Below are positions 33,780 to 41,718 of a DNA stretch of 64,000 nt, piece by piece (positions within the stretch are counted from its first letter, which is position 1; each line of letters begins with the position of its first letter). The position numbers and the translations under genes were made by a program. Source of the stretch: Dyadobacter linearis (lineage in GTDB: Bacteria; Bacteroidota; Bacteroidia; Cytophagales; Spirosomataceae); assembly GCF_907165045.1 (NCBI RefSeq), contig NZ_CAJRAU010000007.1, forward strand, positions 186,001 through 250,000, in the 5' to 3' direction. A model generated the notes under the pieces. That model had not been told where the DNA came from. It ran no database searches and saw nothing but the letters and a program-made list of their open reading frames with translations.

Positions 33780-36650
33780 ATGAAAATGAATACAAATTTG
33801 ACTGAGGTTCGCGTAAGTGCTCGTTTTGTGTTACTGATTTTAGGTGTGCTCACTATATCATCACCCGCATTCGCGCAGGATTCGCTGACTATTCGTGACG
33901 AGCAGGAAATACAGCTTTTGGCACAGCGCAAAGTAGAAAAAGGGCTGAGCGATTTGCTTAATACGATCGCATTTGAGGATTTAGGTGAATTTGAAAGAAA
34001 AGCATTAAGAGCAGATAGTTACGGAAGCTCGCCGAACAAGATCTTTTTCAACGAAAAAGTGATCGTCGAAGATGATGTGAATCCGGAGCATACTTCCAAG
34101 CATACCGGTGCCGATGTACCCGTGGAGCGGTATCTAGCCGATTTTGAATTATTTTACCCAAAAAGCATAGACAGAACAGTTTCATTTTCAGGGTTTAAGG
34201 TTTCAAAACTTAAAAAATCAGACTATTATTATGTGAAGGTTTATTTTCAATCGCGCTTTGGCGGCGTGCATTCTCAGATCAAAACGCCTTACAAGGAAAC
34301 CAACCGGGTTGCAGAGGTCAGGGCGGAGCGGAAAGGGAAGAAATGGCTGGCCTACATAACCGGCCTGGGATTCGCGACGCCCGCGGATTCGGCAGAAAGC
34401 ACATTCAACGATATAACTCTTAGTATCGTACCCGCTCCGGCAGATAGCAGTCAGGAGAAGCAAGAAATCAGTCCAGAGGAAATCGCCAGACAGAAGGAGC
34501 GAGAGATCGAGAAAAAGGCGCTGGAAGAATACAACAAGTGGCTGACCGATGGAGATAAGGCTTTCGCGGCCAAAGATTACGACAAAGCATTGGAGGCTTA
34601 CACCGAAGCGGAAAAGCGGAACGATTTCGACGATCTGTTGCCAAGAAGAAAGATTTATCAGGTAAAAAGGGCATTCGAAAAGGAAAAGCAAACGCAGGTG
34701 GAGCTGCTGAGAGAATACCTGGCAAAGGCGAACATAGCGCAGAAAACAAGAAGCTATTCCGAGGCGGTCGGTTACTATAAAAAGGCGTACGAGTTAAAGC
34801 CTGATTCGGCGGCGCTGGGAGAAGTAATCAAAATGCTTAACCAAAAATCCAGTATCAGGACTGAGCTGGATGAAAAGTATAACCTGGGTAAATATGCCGA
34901 GGTAATTAAAGATTATTCACGCATTTTAAAAAAGGAAAAAAACAATTCTGACCATTACCTGGGAAGGGGGCTGGCTTATGCAGTTACCAATGATCACGAC
35001 AAGGCGTTAAAGGACTTTACGCAGGCAATAGAACTGGACTTCGCCAACCTGGCTGCATTGCTCGCACGGGCTGAGTTATACGCTTCCAAAAAAGATTATC
35101 CAAAAGCCGCAGCCGACCTGACCAGTTATTTGAATATAGATCAAACTGCTGTTGATATTTTGACAAGACGCGCGAGATTAAGGACATTGACCAACAATAA
35201 GAGCGGCGCATTCGAGGATTATTCCAAAGCAATCGAACTGGGCCCGACTAATGCACAGAGTTACTGTAACAGAGCATTGTTCTATATTCAGCAGGAAAAT
35301 TATTCAGCCGCAGTAACAGATTTAACTAGTGCGATTGAAAAGAATCAATCGTATAATGAAGCGTATTACCATCGCGGCCTTTGTCAGATTAAATTAAGCC
35401 AGCCGGAATTGGCAGGAAAGGATTTTGCCAAAGTAAGAAAACTAGGTATTACTGACGAGCAGAACAAAGAGATAACTGCAATTGCACTACAATATTTTCA
35501 TACCGCTTTCGCGCAATTGAGCGAAAGAAATTATAGTCCTGCAATTGCTGGATTCGATGAAGTGATTCATATTCTTCCAAATCATTCACAAGCCTGGTAT
35601 CATCGGGGCAGGAGTCTGGAAAAAGTGAGCGATACGCTGGCCGCTATGGAATCTTTTGATATGGCTATTCTTCATTTACCAGATTACGGGGAAGCTTATT
35701 TTGACCGGGCTATTCTTTGGTATAATATGGGCAAGTATGAAAAAGCTGAGAAAGATTTCAATAGAGTGGTACAAATACAGCCGACCAATTACCTGGCGGT
35801 GAAAGGTGAAGGCGATGCTTGTTTTGCGATGAAAGCTTACGACAGGGCAATTGCTTCTTATGAAAACATCAAAACTAACGAAAAGAAAATAGGGCAGTCG
35901 CTTTCTCCCCAGCAGTTAGCCAGCGTTTACAACAACCTGGGTTCTTCTTATTTTTATACTGAACAAACGGAAAAAAGCATTGAAGAATTCGACCGGGCGA
36001 TCAACCGAAATGCAACCTTTTCGGACGCATATTATAATAGGGGACAGGCTTATGAAAGTACTAAAAACCTGCGCCGCGCCATTTCCGACTATAAAAAGTC
36101 AACTACACTTGATGTTACAAATTCATTTAAATATGATGCGCTGGGCAATGCATTGTTTAATGAACAGGATTATGAGGAAGCGAATCGCGCATTTTCCGCA
36201 GCCATTGAAAATAGTACTAACAATCAATACGGTTTAGCCAGATCAACCTCGCGCCGCGCCGAAAGCTTCCTGGCAATGTCGCAATACAAATATGCTGTGG
36301 CCGATTACCTGAATGCATTTGCACTGGATTCTACTACGCAAACTTCCGACGCGCGTTACCAGCTGGGGCTTGCGCTATTGTACCAAAGGCAGTCGGAGGA
36401 AAGTTTGAAATACCTGCTCGCAGTGGGGAATAAGGACAATATAAAAGGCCAATCCTATTACGCAATCGGTTGCGCCTACGTAATGCAAAGCAAGCGGGAA
36501 GAAGCTTTAAAATGGTTTGAAAAATCATTTCAAACGGGGCTGATCACCAGGTCCTATATTAAAAAAGATAAGTTATTGGAAAGTATTGATAAGGCATTCG
36601 CTAATACAACTGCATTTAAAGAGTTGGTAAATAAGAATGTGATTAAGTGA
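33780..36650 (+). CDS. Large TPR-repeat protein with NTF2-like N-domain
   Basis: 956 residues, signal peptide to ~33 (SSPAFAQ). Residues ~40-205 match the C-terminal domain of the protein at 28880 (VEKGLSDLLNTIAF ... PVERYLADFELFYP ... YYYVKVYFQSRFGG ... GKKWLAYITGLGF). A charged helical linker (~215-250, EEIARQKEREIEKKALEEY) leads into a long solenoid of tetratricopeptide repeats (~250-940) with classic motifs (AFAAKDYDKALEAYTEAEK, YHRGLCQIKLSQPELAGKDF, YYNRGQAYESTKNLRRAI). TPR solenoids are protein-protein scaffolds. As the last gene of the operon it is the likely organiser of the lipoproteins, OmpA anchor and barrels. An alternative start two codons downstream (33786) is equally possible. 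Confidence 0.9.
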   Translation: MKMNTNLTEVRVSARFVLLILGVLTISSPAFAQDSLTIRDEQEIQLLAQRKVEKGLSDLLNTIAFEDLGEFERKALRADSYGSSPNKIFFNEKVIVEDDVNPEHTSKHTGADVPVERYLADFELFYPKSIDRTVSFSGFKVSKLKKSDYYYVKVYFQSRFGGVHSQIKTPYKETNRVAEVRAERKGKKWLAYITGLGFATPADSAESTFNDITLSIVPAPADSSQEKQEISPEEIARQKEREIEKKALEEYNKWLTDGDKAFAAKDYDKALEAYTEAEKRNDFDDLLPRRKIYQVKRAFEKEKQTQVELLREYLAKANIAQKTRSYSEAVGYYKKAYELKPDSAALGEVIKMLNQKSSIRTELDEKYNLGKYAEVIKDYSRILKKEKNNSDHYLGRGLAYAVTNDHDKALKDFTQAIELDFANLAALLARAELYASKKDYPKAAADLTSYLNIDQTAVDILTRRARLRTLTNNKSGAFEDYSKAIELGPTNAQSYCNRALFYIQQENYSAAVTDLTSAIEKNQSYNEAYYHRGLCQIKLSQPELAGKDFAKVRKLGITDEQNKEITAIALQYFHTAFAQLSERNYSPAIAGFDEVIHILPNHSQAWYHRGRSLEKVSDTLAAMESFDMAILHLPDYGEAYFDRAILWYNMGKYEKAEKDFNRVVQIQPTNYLAVKGEGDACFAMKAYDRAIASYENIKTNEKKIGQSLSPQQLASVYNNLGSSYFYTEQTEKSIEEFDRAINRNATFSDAYYNRGQAYESTKNLRRAISDYKKSTTLDVTNSFKYDALGNALFNEQDYEEANRAFSAAIENSTNNQYGLARSTSRRAESFLAMSQYKYAVADYLNAFALDSTTQTSDARYQLGLALLYQRQSEESLKYLLAVGNKDNIKGQSYYAIGCAYVMQSKREEALKWFEKSFQTGLITRSYIKKDKLLESIDKAFANTTAFKELVNKNVIK

Positions 36651-36702
36651 AGGCTGCGCACGTCGATCAACGGCAAACAGTACACTTTGAAATGATAAAG
36701 GA

Positions 36703-36873
36703 ATGATCAGATTATTGACACCGGTCAAGAATTTAAGGAGTAAGGATATTTCTGTGATTTTATTGGAAAATTCCAGATTCGTTGTGAATGCTTTAGGAGG
36801 TGTTTATATTGAACAAGAATGGAAGAGAGATCTTGGTATCTGGGTAAATGAAAACGATAATCAAAGCCGATGA
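36703..36873 (+). CDS. 56-residue protein overlapping the deiminase gene by ATGA
   Basis: An uninterrupted ATG-to-TGA frame (MIRLLTPVKNLRSKDISVIL at the start), whose stop shares ATGA with the next gene, the same arrangement seen at 24214. It encodes a short soluble-looking protein with no signal peptide, Cys or membrane helix. Codon use resembles the neighbours. No family recognised. The overlap suggests either a real small gene or a leader that couples translation of the deiminase. Confidence 0.45.
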   Translation: MIRLLTPVKNLRSKDISVILLENSRFVVNALGGVYIEQEWKRDLGIWVNENDNQSR

Positions 36874-38150
36874 TCAGATGTCAATTGTGTTTAGCCTTAT
36901 TTCTTTACCCCTACGGTTGTATGGGCCAGAAAGACACGCCGCTATTGCCTGCTGAATGGGATAAACAACAGGCCGTTTTCATTAATTACTCGGGCAATTC
37001 AGATGATGCTGTAACCACTGAAAAGGTTCATGTCGTTTGTCGCGATATCATCCGTGAGTTAGCCGCGGTTACACAAGTATATGTCTTAATCAATGAGGAA
37101 TTCAGGCCGGACTCATTAAGGCAGCTATTTGATGCCAACGGTATACAAACCAAAAACATATATCTCCTCCCGGTTTACAGACTGTTCAGCATGGGAGTTC
37201 CGAGAGATTATGGACCGATGGTCGTGAAGAACAGAAGTGGTGGAAATAAGATAATCCGGTTTGGTTGGGACTATGTGGGAGCAGATTTCATCAATCCTGA
37301 CACAATTTGGTCGAAACGGAGAGAAGTGATCAGGGATAGGTATTTTGCGCAGATGAAGCAGCTTCTGAAAATCGAAGTTGAATCCTCGCCGCTCGTTTTG
37401 GAAGGAGGTGAAATTGAAGTAAATGGCAGGGGAACCGCAATGCTGGTCGATTCTTTTCACCTTTCCAGGAACCCGTATTTAACTAAAAAACAGCAGGAGG
37501 ATTTACTGGCCAGTAGCCTTGGAGTCAAAAAAACGATCTGGTTACGTGAAGGGCCTGCCGAAGATCCTGGCGTAGGACGAAAATCGAAAATTATCGAAAA
37601 TGTGTATGGCAACGGTGTGGGCGGGCATGTAGACGAATTCGCCCGTTTCGTCAATGGTAACACGATATTCCTTGCAATGCCGTCGAAAGCGGAAGCTCAG
37701 GCTGATCCTATAAAAAAGATCACTTACGACAGGATGAAAATCAATGAGGCTATTTTGAAAAAATCGGGGGATCAGGATGGTAGGCCTTTCCACATCGTGC
37801 ATATCCCCGTCCCTGATGTTATTCCTGAAACGCATAGGATTGATACCACAAATTTTCAATTTCCTATCAGCGCGCTGCGGCACGACTTTCCGGAATGGAG
37901 GCACGGTGACAGCATTCAATTTATGCCGGCCATTAGTTACCTCAATTTCCTGATATTTAATCAGTTGGTACTTATCCCCAAATATTGGCGTCCAGGATTT
38001 TCGGAAAGATGCAAGGAAAAGGACGAAGAGGTGAGAAAAATATTTGCCAGCTATTTTCCTGATAAGAAGATTGTTCAAATAGATACATGGGGCATGAATC
38101 TGGTCGGTGGTGGTATTCATTGCTGGACACAACAGGTACCTGCGGATTAG
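36870..38150 (+). CDS. Secreted agmatine/peptidylarginine deiminase-family enzyme
   Basis: 426 residues of the guanidino-group-modifying fold. Catalytic elements are present: Asp113 in VPRDYGPM, the LEGGEIEVNG strand (~178-186), His253 and Asp255 in GGHVDEFARF, and the nucleophile Cys418 in GGGIHCWTQQ close to the C-terminus. Family members hydrolyse agmatine to N-carbamoylputrescine or convert peptidyl-arginine to citrulline. Unlike usual cytoplasmic agmatine deiminases it starts with a signal-like segment (MIRCQLCLALFLYPYGCMGQ), pointing to the periplasm or a lipid-anchored form (Cys17). The aromatic residue normally before RD is Val110-Pro111 here, which may change substrate choice. No T9SS domain follows. 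The start overlaps the 56-residue frame by 4 bp. A terminator lies at 38291-38332. Confidence 0.85.
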   Translation: MIRCQLCLALFLYPYGCMGQKDTPLLPAEWDKQQAVFINYSGNSDDAVTTEKVHVVCRDIIRELAAVTQVYVLINEEFRPDSLRQLFDANGIQTKNIYLLPVYRLFSMGVPRDYGPMVVKNRSGGNKIIRFGWDYVGADFINPDTIWSKRREVIRDRYFAQMKQLLKIEVESSPLVLEGGEIEVNGRGTAMLVDSFHLSRNPYLTKKQQEDLLASSLGVKKTIWLREGPAEDPGVGRKSKIIENVYGNGVGGHVDEFARFVNGNTIFLAMPSKAEAQADPIKKITYDRMKINEAILKKSGDQDGRPFHIVHIPVPDVIPETHRIDTTNFQFPISALRHDFPEWRHGDSIQFMPAISYLNFLIFNQLVLIPKYWRPGFSERCKEKDEEVRKIFASYFPDKKIVQIDTWGMNLVGGGIHCWTQQVPAD

Positions 38151-38290
38151 CTTATCCTTCCTATTTCTGGTATACTATCTAAAAAAAAATATTACGAATC
38201 GACGCTCGCAGGTGGCAAAAGAATGCTTCCAGAGAGTTGCTGAAGCAACAGTAATTATTAATATTTTTAATATTAATGCTCATATTTGTT

Positions 38291-38332
38291 GGCCAGAAAT
38301 AATCATCGCACAGATTATTGTCTGGCCTTTTT
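38291..38332 (+). terminator. Intrinsic terminator after the deiminase gene
   Basis: Stem 38291-38304 with 38313-38327 (14 pairs, one bulged G), loop ATCGCACA, followed by five T. It reads on the plus strand and lies just upstream of the response regulator gene at 38375. Confidence 0.7.
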
Positions 38333-38374
38333 CATTCTTTGGTTTGCACAACGTCTCGAAAAGTATAGCTCTTG

Positions 38375-38947
38375 ATGAATTCAAATACGACAAGAAAAAT
38401 CAGTTGTTTGATCATTGATGACGAAGAACCTGCTCATGAAGTGCTCAAATTCCTGATTGCGAAAATTCCCTGGCTGGTTTGTGTGGGAAGCTGTTACAAT
38501 GCGGTCGAGGCGCTGGAAGTAATTCCCGACAGCAAGCCAGATATCCTTTTCCTGGACGTCAATATGCCCGAACTGACGGGCCTTGATTTGTTGAGTATTG
38601 TAAAGGCACCCAACTCGCATGTGATCATGACCACCGCTTATTCTCAGTATGCAGTGGATGGATTTACCTTTGATGTTACCGCTTTTCTATTAAAACCCAT
38701 CGGTTTCGACCGTTTTCTGAAAGCTGTTACCAAAGTACGGGGGTTAGTTACTGGTAATAATTTGCCCGATGAAAAGACGCTTGCAACAGCCGCAGAGGAA
38801 ATGTCCGGGTCACAGCCGGTACAGACCGATCAGGCCTTGGCAGCTAGGCCTATGTTACAGCCAATCAACGATTGGCGGGATGAAAACGCAGTCCAGGAAG
38901 AGTATATGTGGATCTGGGCCGAGAAAAACCGCATGGGCGGAAGATAG
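38375..38947 (+). CDS. LytTR-type response regulator lacking its DNA-binding domain
   Basis: 190 residues from the ATG at 38375 (a TTG one codon earlier is in frame). The receiver domain (~9-125) is complete: acidic pair in IIDDEEPAH, phospho-acceptor Asp61 (LFLDVNMPELTG), switch Thr in MTTAYS, and Lys in LLKPI. This sequence style is that of LytTR regulators, which have a further ~110-residue DNA-binding domain. Here only ~60 polar residues follow, ending EEYMWIWAEKNRMGGR at a TAG. Downstream of the stop the same frame stays open for about 26 codons but is not LytTR-like. No LytS/YehU-type kinase is adjacent. It may be truncated, or act as a receiver-only protein with a peptide tail. Confidence 0.85.
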   Translation: MNSNTTRKISCLIIDDEEPAHEVLKFLIAKIPWLVCVGSCYNAVEALEVIPDSKPDILFLDVNMPELTGLDLLSIVKAPNSHVIMTTAYSQYAVDGFTFDVTAFLLKPIGFDRFLKAVTKVRGLVTGNNLPDEKTLATAAEEMSGSQPVQTDQALAARPMLQPINDWRDENAVQEEYMWIWAEKNRMGGR

Positions 38948-39124
38948 GGGCAAGTCGAATGGCAGGATCATTTCCAGGAACGACTGAAGCCGGAAGAGAT
39001 GAGGGAATATAATGGTGTGGAGTAAATAGCGGGGCACTTGGTATGCTTTTTTATGATTTAAATCAAGCTGTGCCTGAATGGTCAGGTACATTGAAATTTA
39101 TCACCACTTAAACAGATCACTAAA

Positions 39125-39709
39125 ATGAAAATCGCATCAACATTTCTGACACTCGCAACCGTAGCCATGTTATGGAGCTGTGGATCTAAATCGACCGAAA
39201 CAACCGACACGACTGACTTCGCAGACAGTACCAACGAAGCAGTAACGGATAATGCAGCCTCCGACTCAGCATCCGCCGTTGCCGAAGATGACGCAGAGTT
39301 TGCAGTAGAAGCTGCCAATGGCGGAATGGCGGAAGTCGCATTAAGCAAAATTGCCGAAGAAAAAGCGACTGACCCGAAAGTGAAAGAATTTGCAAAACAA
39401 ATGGTAACAGACCATACGAAAGCAAATGATGAACTGAAAACGCTGGCGACGAGCAAAAATATTACGCTTCCCGCTGCTCCAAATGAGGAAAAACAGAAAG
39501 CGGCATCAGACCTTGGCGCTAAAAGCGGAAGCGATTTCGACAAAGCTTACATAGCGCAAATGAAAAAAGATCACGACAAAACGGTGAAGCTTTTTGAAGA
39601 TGCGCAAAAGGAAGTGAAAGACACCGAGCTGAAAGCTTTCATCGACAAAACTTTACCTGTGCTTAAAGCGCACGCTGAGCACGTGAAAAGTCTTGATAAG
39701 ACGAAATAA
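39125..39709 (+). CDS. DUF4142-family lipoprotein
   Basis: 194 residues. Lipoprotein signal ending LWSC (Cys20), an acidic Ser/Thr/Asp-rich linker (~22-60), then the DUF4142 four-helix, ferritin-like domain (~60-190) with its hallmark pattern (AANGGMAEVALSKIAEEKA, KEFAKQMVTDHTKANDELK, YIAQMKKDHDKTVKLFEDA, LKAHAEHVK). Members are widespread periplasmic or outer-membrane proteins, often stress-associated; the biochemical role is not known. It is a monocistronic unit ending at the terminator at 39731-39763. Confidence 0.9.
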   Translation: MKIASTFLTLATVAMLWSCGSKSTETTDTTDFADSTNEAVTDNAASDSASAVAEDDAEFAVEAANGGMAEVALSKIAEEKATDPKVKEFAKQMVTDHTKANDELKTLATSKNITLPAAPNEEKQKAASDLGAKSGSDFDKAYIAQMKKDHDKTVKLFEDAQKEVKDTELKAFIDKTLPVLKAHAEHVKSLDKTK

Positions 39710-39730
39710 TTTTTCGGTTAGCATATTGAA

Positions 39731-39763
39731 GCTGGCGGCCACAACGTGGCTGCCAGCTTTTTT
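39731..39763 (+). terminator. Intrinsic terminator between convergent genes
   Basis: Twelve-pair GC-rich stem (39731-39742 with 39746-39757, one G-T pair), AAC loop, then a run of T. It serves the DUF4142 gene and ends just before the stop of the convergent SDR gene. Confidence 0.85.
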
Positions 39764-39767
39764 GTTT

Positions 39768-40607
39768 TTATGCAAAAGCGGTTTCCACAGAAAGCTTTTT
39801 CCAGGTCGCTATCTCATTCTGAAAAGCCTTGATCTTTGCCTCTGCAATGTCGTTTGCATCCTGACCAAGCAGGAAATGGACCGGCGGATTTTCAGCGTCA
39901 GCAATTGCAATGATCGCGGTTACACCTTTAACAGGATCGCCCGGCTGATTGCCTTCGAGCTGCTCGTGGTACGCTTCCGAATCGCGGATTAGATGATATT
40001 CCTGAATCCTTGTTTCGGGCAATCTCAGTGAGCCTGATTTCAGGAAGTTGGTGCGGAAATAGCCGGGTTCCACAAGCGTGACTTTAATCCCGAACGGCGC
40101 CACTTCGGTTGCCAGCGATTCAGATAAACCTTCCACGGCAAACTTGGTAGCGCAGTAAATGCCCCAGCCAGGGAAATTTCCGCTGATGCCCGCGATGGAT
40201 GAAATGTTAAGGATATGTCCCGATCCCTGTTTGCGAAGCTGCGGCAAAACGTGACGTATAATATTTAGCGTTCCAAATACATTTACATCAAAATTGCTGC
40301 GGGATTCGGCGTCGGTCAGTTCTTCGATCCCGCCAAGCTGGCCATAGCCGGCATTGTTGGCAACTACATCAATGCGGCCGAAGCGCGAAACTGTCGTCTC
40401 GATTGCTTTGGAAACAGCGGCTTCGTCTGTGATATCAAGTGCCAGGGGCAGAAAGCTTTCCGATTCGGTGCCAGCTGCATCCTGCAATTCGGCCAGACTC
40501 CGCGAGGTAGCCACTACTTTGTGGCCGAGTTGTGATAACTGATTTACTAATTCCAAACCGAAGCCTTTCGATGCTCCGGTGATAAACCATACTTTTTGAT
40601 TGTCCAT
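39768..40607 (-). CDS. Short-chain dehydrogenase/reductase
   Basis: 279 residues from the ATG at 40607 (MDNQKVWFITGASKGFG); the 10 codons further up are polar and out of place. Classical SDR: TGASKGFG cofactor loop near residue 11, NNAGYG, catalytic Ser in NISSIAG, YCATK with catalytic Tyr and Lys. The Ser/Arg after the second beta-strand (ATSRS) favours NADPH. The substrate is unknown. It lies 87 bp downstream of the AraC gene on the same strand, so the two may be co-transcribed and the regulator may control this enzyme. Confidence 0.92.
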   Translation of the reverse strand: MDNQKVWFITGASKGFGLELVNQLSQLGHKVVATSRSLAELQDAAGTESESFLPLALDITDEAAVSKAIETTVSRFGRIDVVANNAGYGQLGGIEELTDAESRSNFDVNVFGTLNIIRHVLPQLRKQGSGHILNISSIAGISGNFPGWGIYCATKFAVEGLSESLATEVAPFGIKVTLVEPGYFRTNFLKSGSLRLPETRIQEYHLIRDSEAYHEQLEGNQPGDPVKGVTAIIAIADAENPPVHFLLGQDANDIAEAKIKAFQNEIATWKKLSVETAFA

Positions 40608-40694
40608 CTTTTCGATTCGTTTGTTTGACGAATACAAAAGTAGAGGAGCGGACAGGGGAGGTGTTTACGAAAATCAATGCGTTACTTACCAAAT

Positions 40695-41597
40695 TCAAAC
40701 AATGCGGAAAGTAGAGGGCGTAAGGCCGGTTCGTTTTTTGAAGAAGTAAGTAAAGTGGGCCGGCTCGTCGAAACCGAGGCTGTACCCGATCTCGGCAATG
40801 TTCCAGTCTGAATGCATTAATAATGCTTTGGCCTCGCTGGCCAGCCGGTCGGCAATGTGATCGGTGGTAGTTTTGCCGGTAGTGTCGCGCACGCAGCGGT
40901 TAAGGTGGTTGACGTGCACGGCCAGCTGCGATGCAAAATCACTGGCAGAGCGCAGGCTGAACCTGCGCGAAGGCGTTTCAATAGGAAACTGCCTTTCCAG
41001 CAATTCGATAAATATGCCGGTGAGCCGAGAACGCGCATCGGTATGTTTGTGAAGCGTTTCGGCCGGACTCATTTTCAGGGCGTAATGGATCAGCTCGAAT
41101 ACGTAATTTCTCACAAGGTCATATTTAAGGGGATAGTCGGAATTAATTTCGGTCAGCATCTTCTCGTAAATACTGCTTACTTCCTTATCCTGCTGCTCAC
41201 TAAGCGGATAAGAAGGAGTGGCGCCGGGCTTGAAAACGGGCAGGTCGCCGGGACCGTTGTCGAAACGTCCCTGGAAAAATGCCTCCCTGAAAATGCAGAA
41301 AAAACCGGTTGTATCGTCAGAAAGCGGCTCCCAGGTGTAGGGTACCTGCGGGTTGAAGAAAACGAGTGTGGGTCCTTTGATCTCAATGCTCTTGTCGGCG
41401 TAGTGATACACATTATGGCCGCGGATCAGGGTTATTTTATAAAAATCCCTGCGACTGTAAGGTTTTTCACCACAATCCGGCGCCATCCAGTCTTCCAGAC
41501 GAAAAACGTTGGCTTGCCCGATATCGGCTTTCAGCGATGAAGGCACATCCTGAAAATGAAAACGGTAAAACTCTTCGAGGCTTTCTGATTTCTGCAT
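40695..41597 (-). CDS. AraC-family transcriptional regulator
   Basis: 300 residues. An N-terminal cupin-like sensing domain (~30-170, HNVYHYADKSIEIKGPTLVF, then FFNPQVPYTWEP) is followed by two AraC-type helix-turn-helix units (~200-300; LAVHVNHLNRCVRDTTGKTT, then NIAEIGYSLGFDEPAHFTYF, then KKRTGLTPSTFR). This arrangement is common in Bacteroidetes regulators sitting beside a single oxidoreductase gene. The next gene downstream is the SDR enzyme. The ligand is unknown. Confidence 0.92.
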   Translation of the reverse strand: MQKSESLEEFYRFHFQDVPSSLKADIGQANVFRLEDWMAPDCGEKPYSRRDFYKITLIRGHNVYHYADKSIEIKGPTLVFFNPQVPYTWEPLSDDTTGFFCIFREAFFQGRFDNGPGDLPVFKPGATPSYPLSEQQDKEVSSIYEKMLTEINSDYPLKYDLVRNYVFELIHYALKMSPAETLHKHTDARSRLTGIFIELLERQFPIETPSRRFSLRSASDFASQLAVHVNHLNRCVRDTTGKTTTDHIADRLASEAKALLMHSDWNIAEIGYSLGFDEPAHFTYFFKKRTGLTPSTFRIV

Positions 41598-41718
41598 GCG
41601 GTAAATTTACCAAATTCAAACTATATTAAACTGAGCCAGAGAATAATTAGTGTTTTATAAGGGTAGGAAGCTTCATAATTGGTTCTTAATATTTAATCAA
41701 TTAATCCTATACCCTTAT

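Noticed and set aside
30116..36650. T9SS core machinery (PorE/GldK-N-type)
   Set aside because: OmpA, CarboxypepD_reg and TPR occur in separate proteins here and the signature T9SS components are absent.
36870..38150. Porphyromonas-type PPAD with T9SS domain
   Set aside because: The protein ends right after the catalytic Cys block; no Ig-like or sorting domain follows, so only the wider deiminase family is supported.
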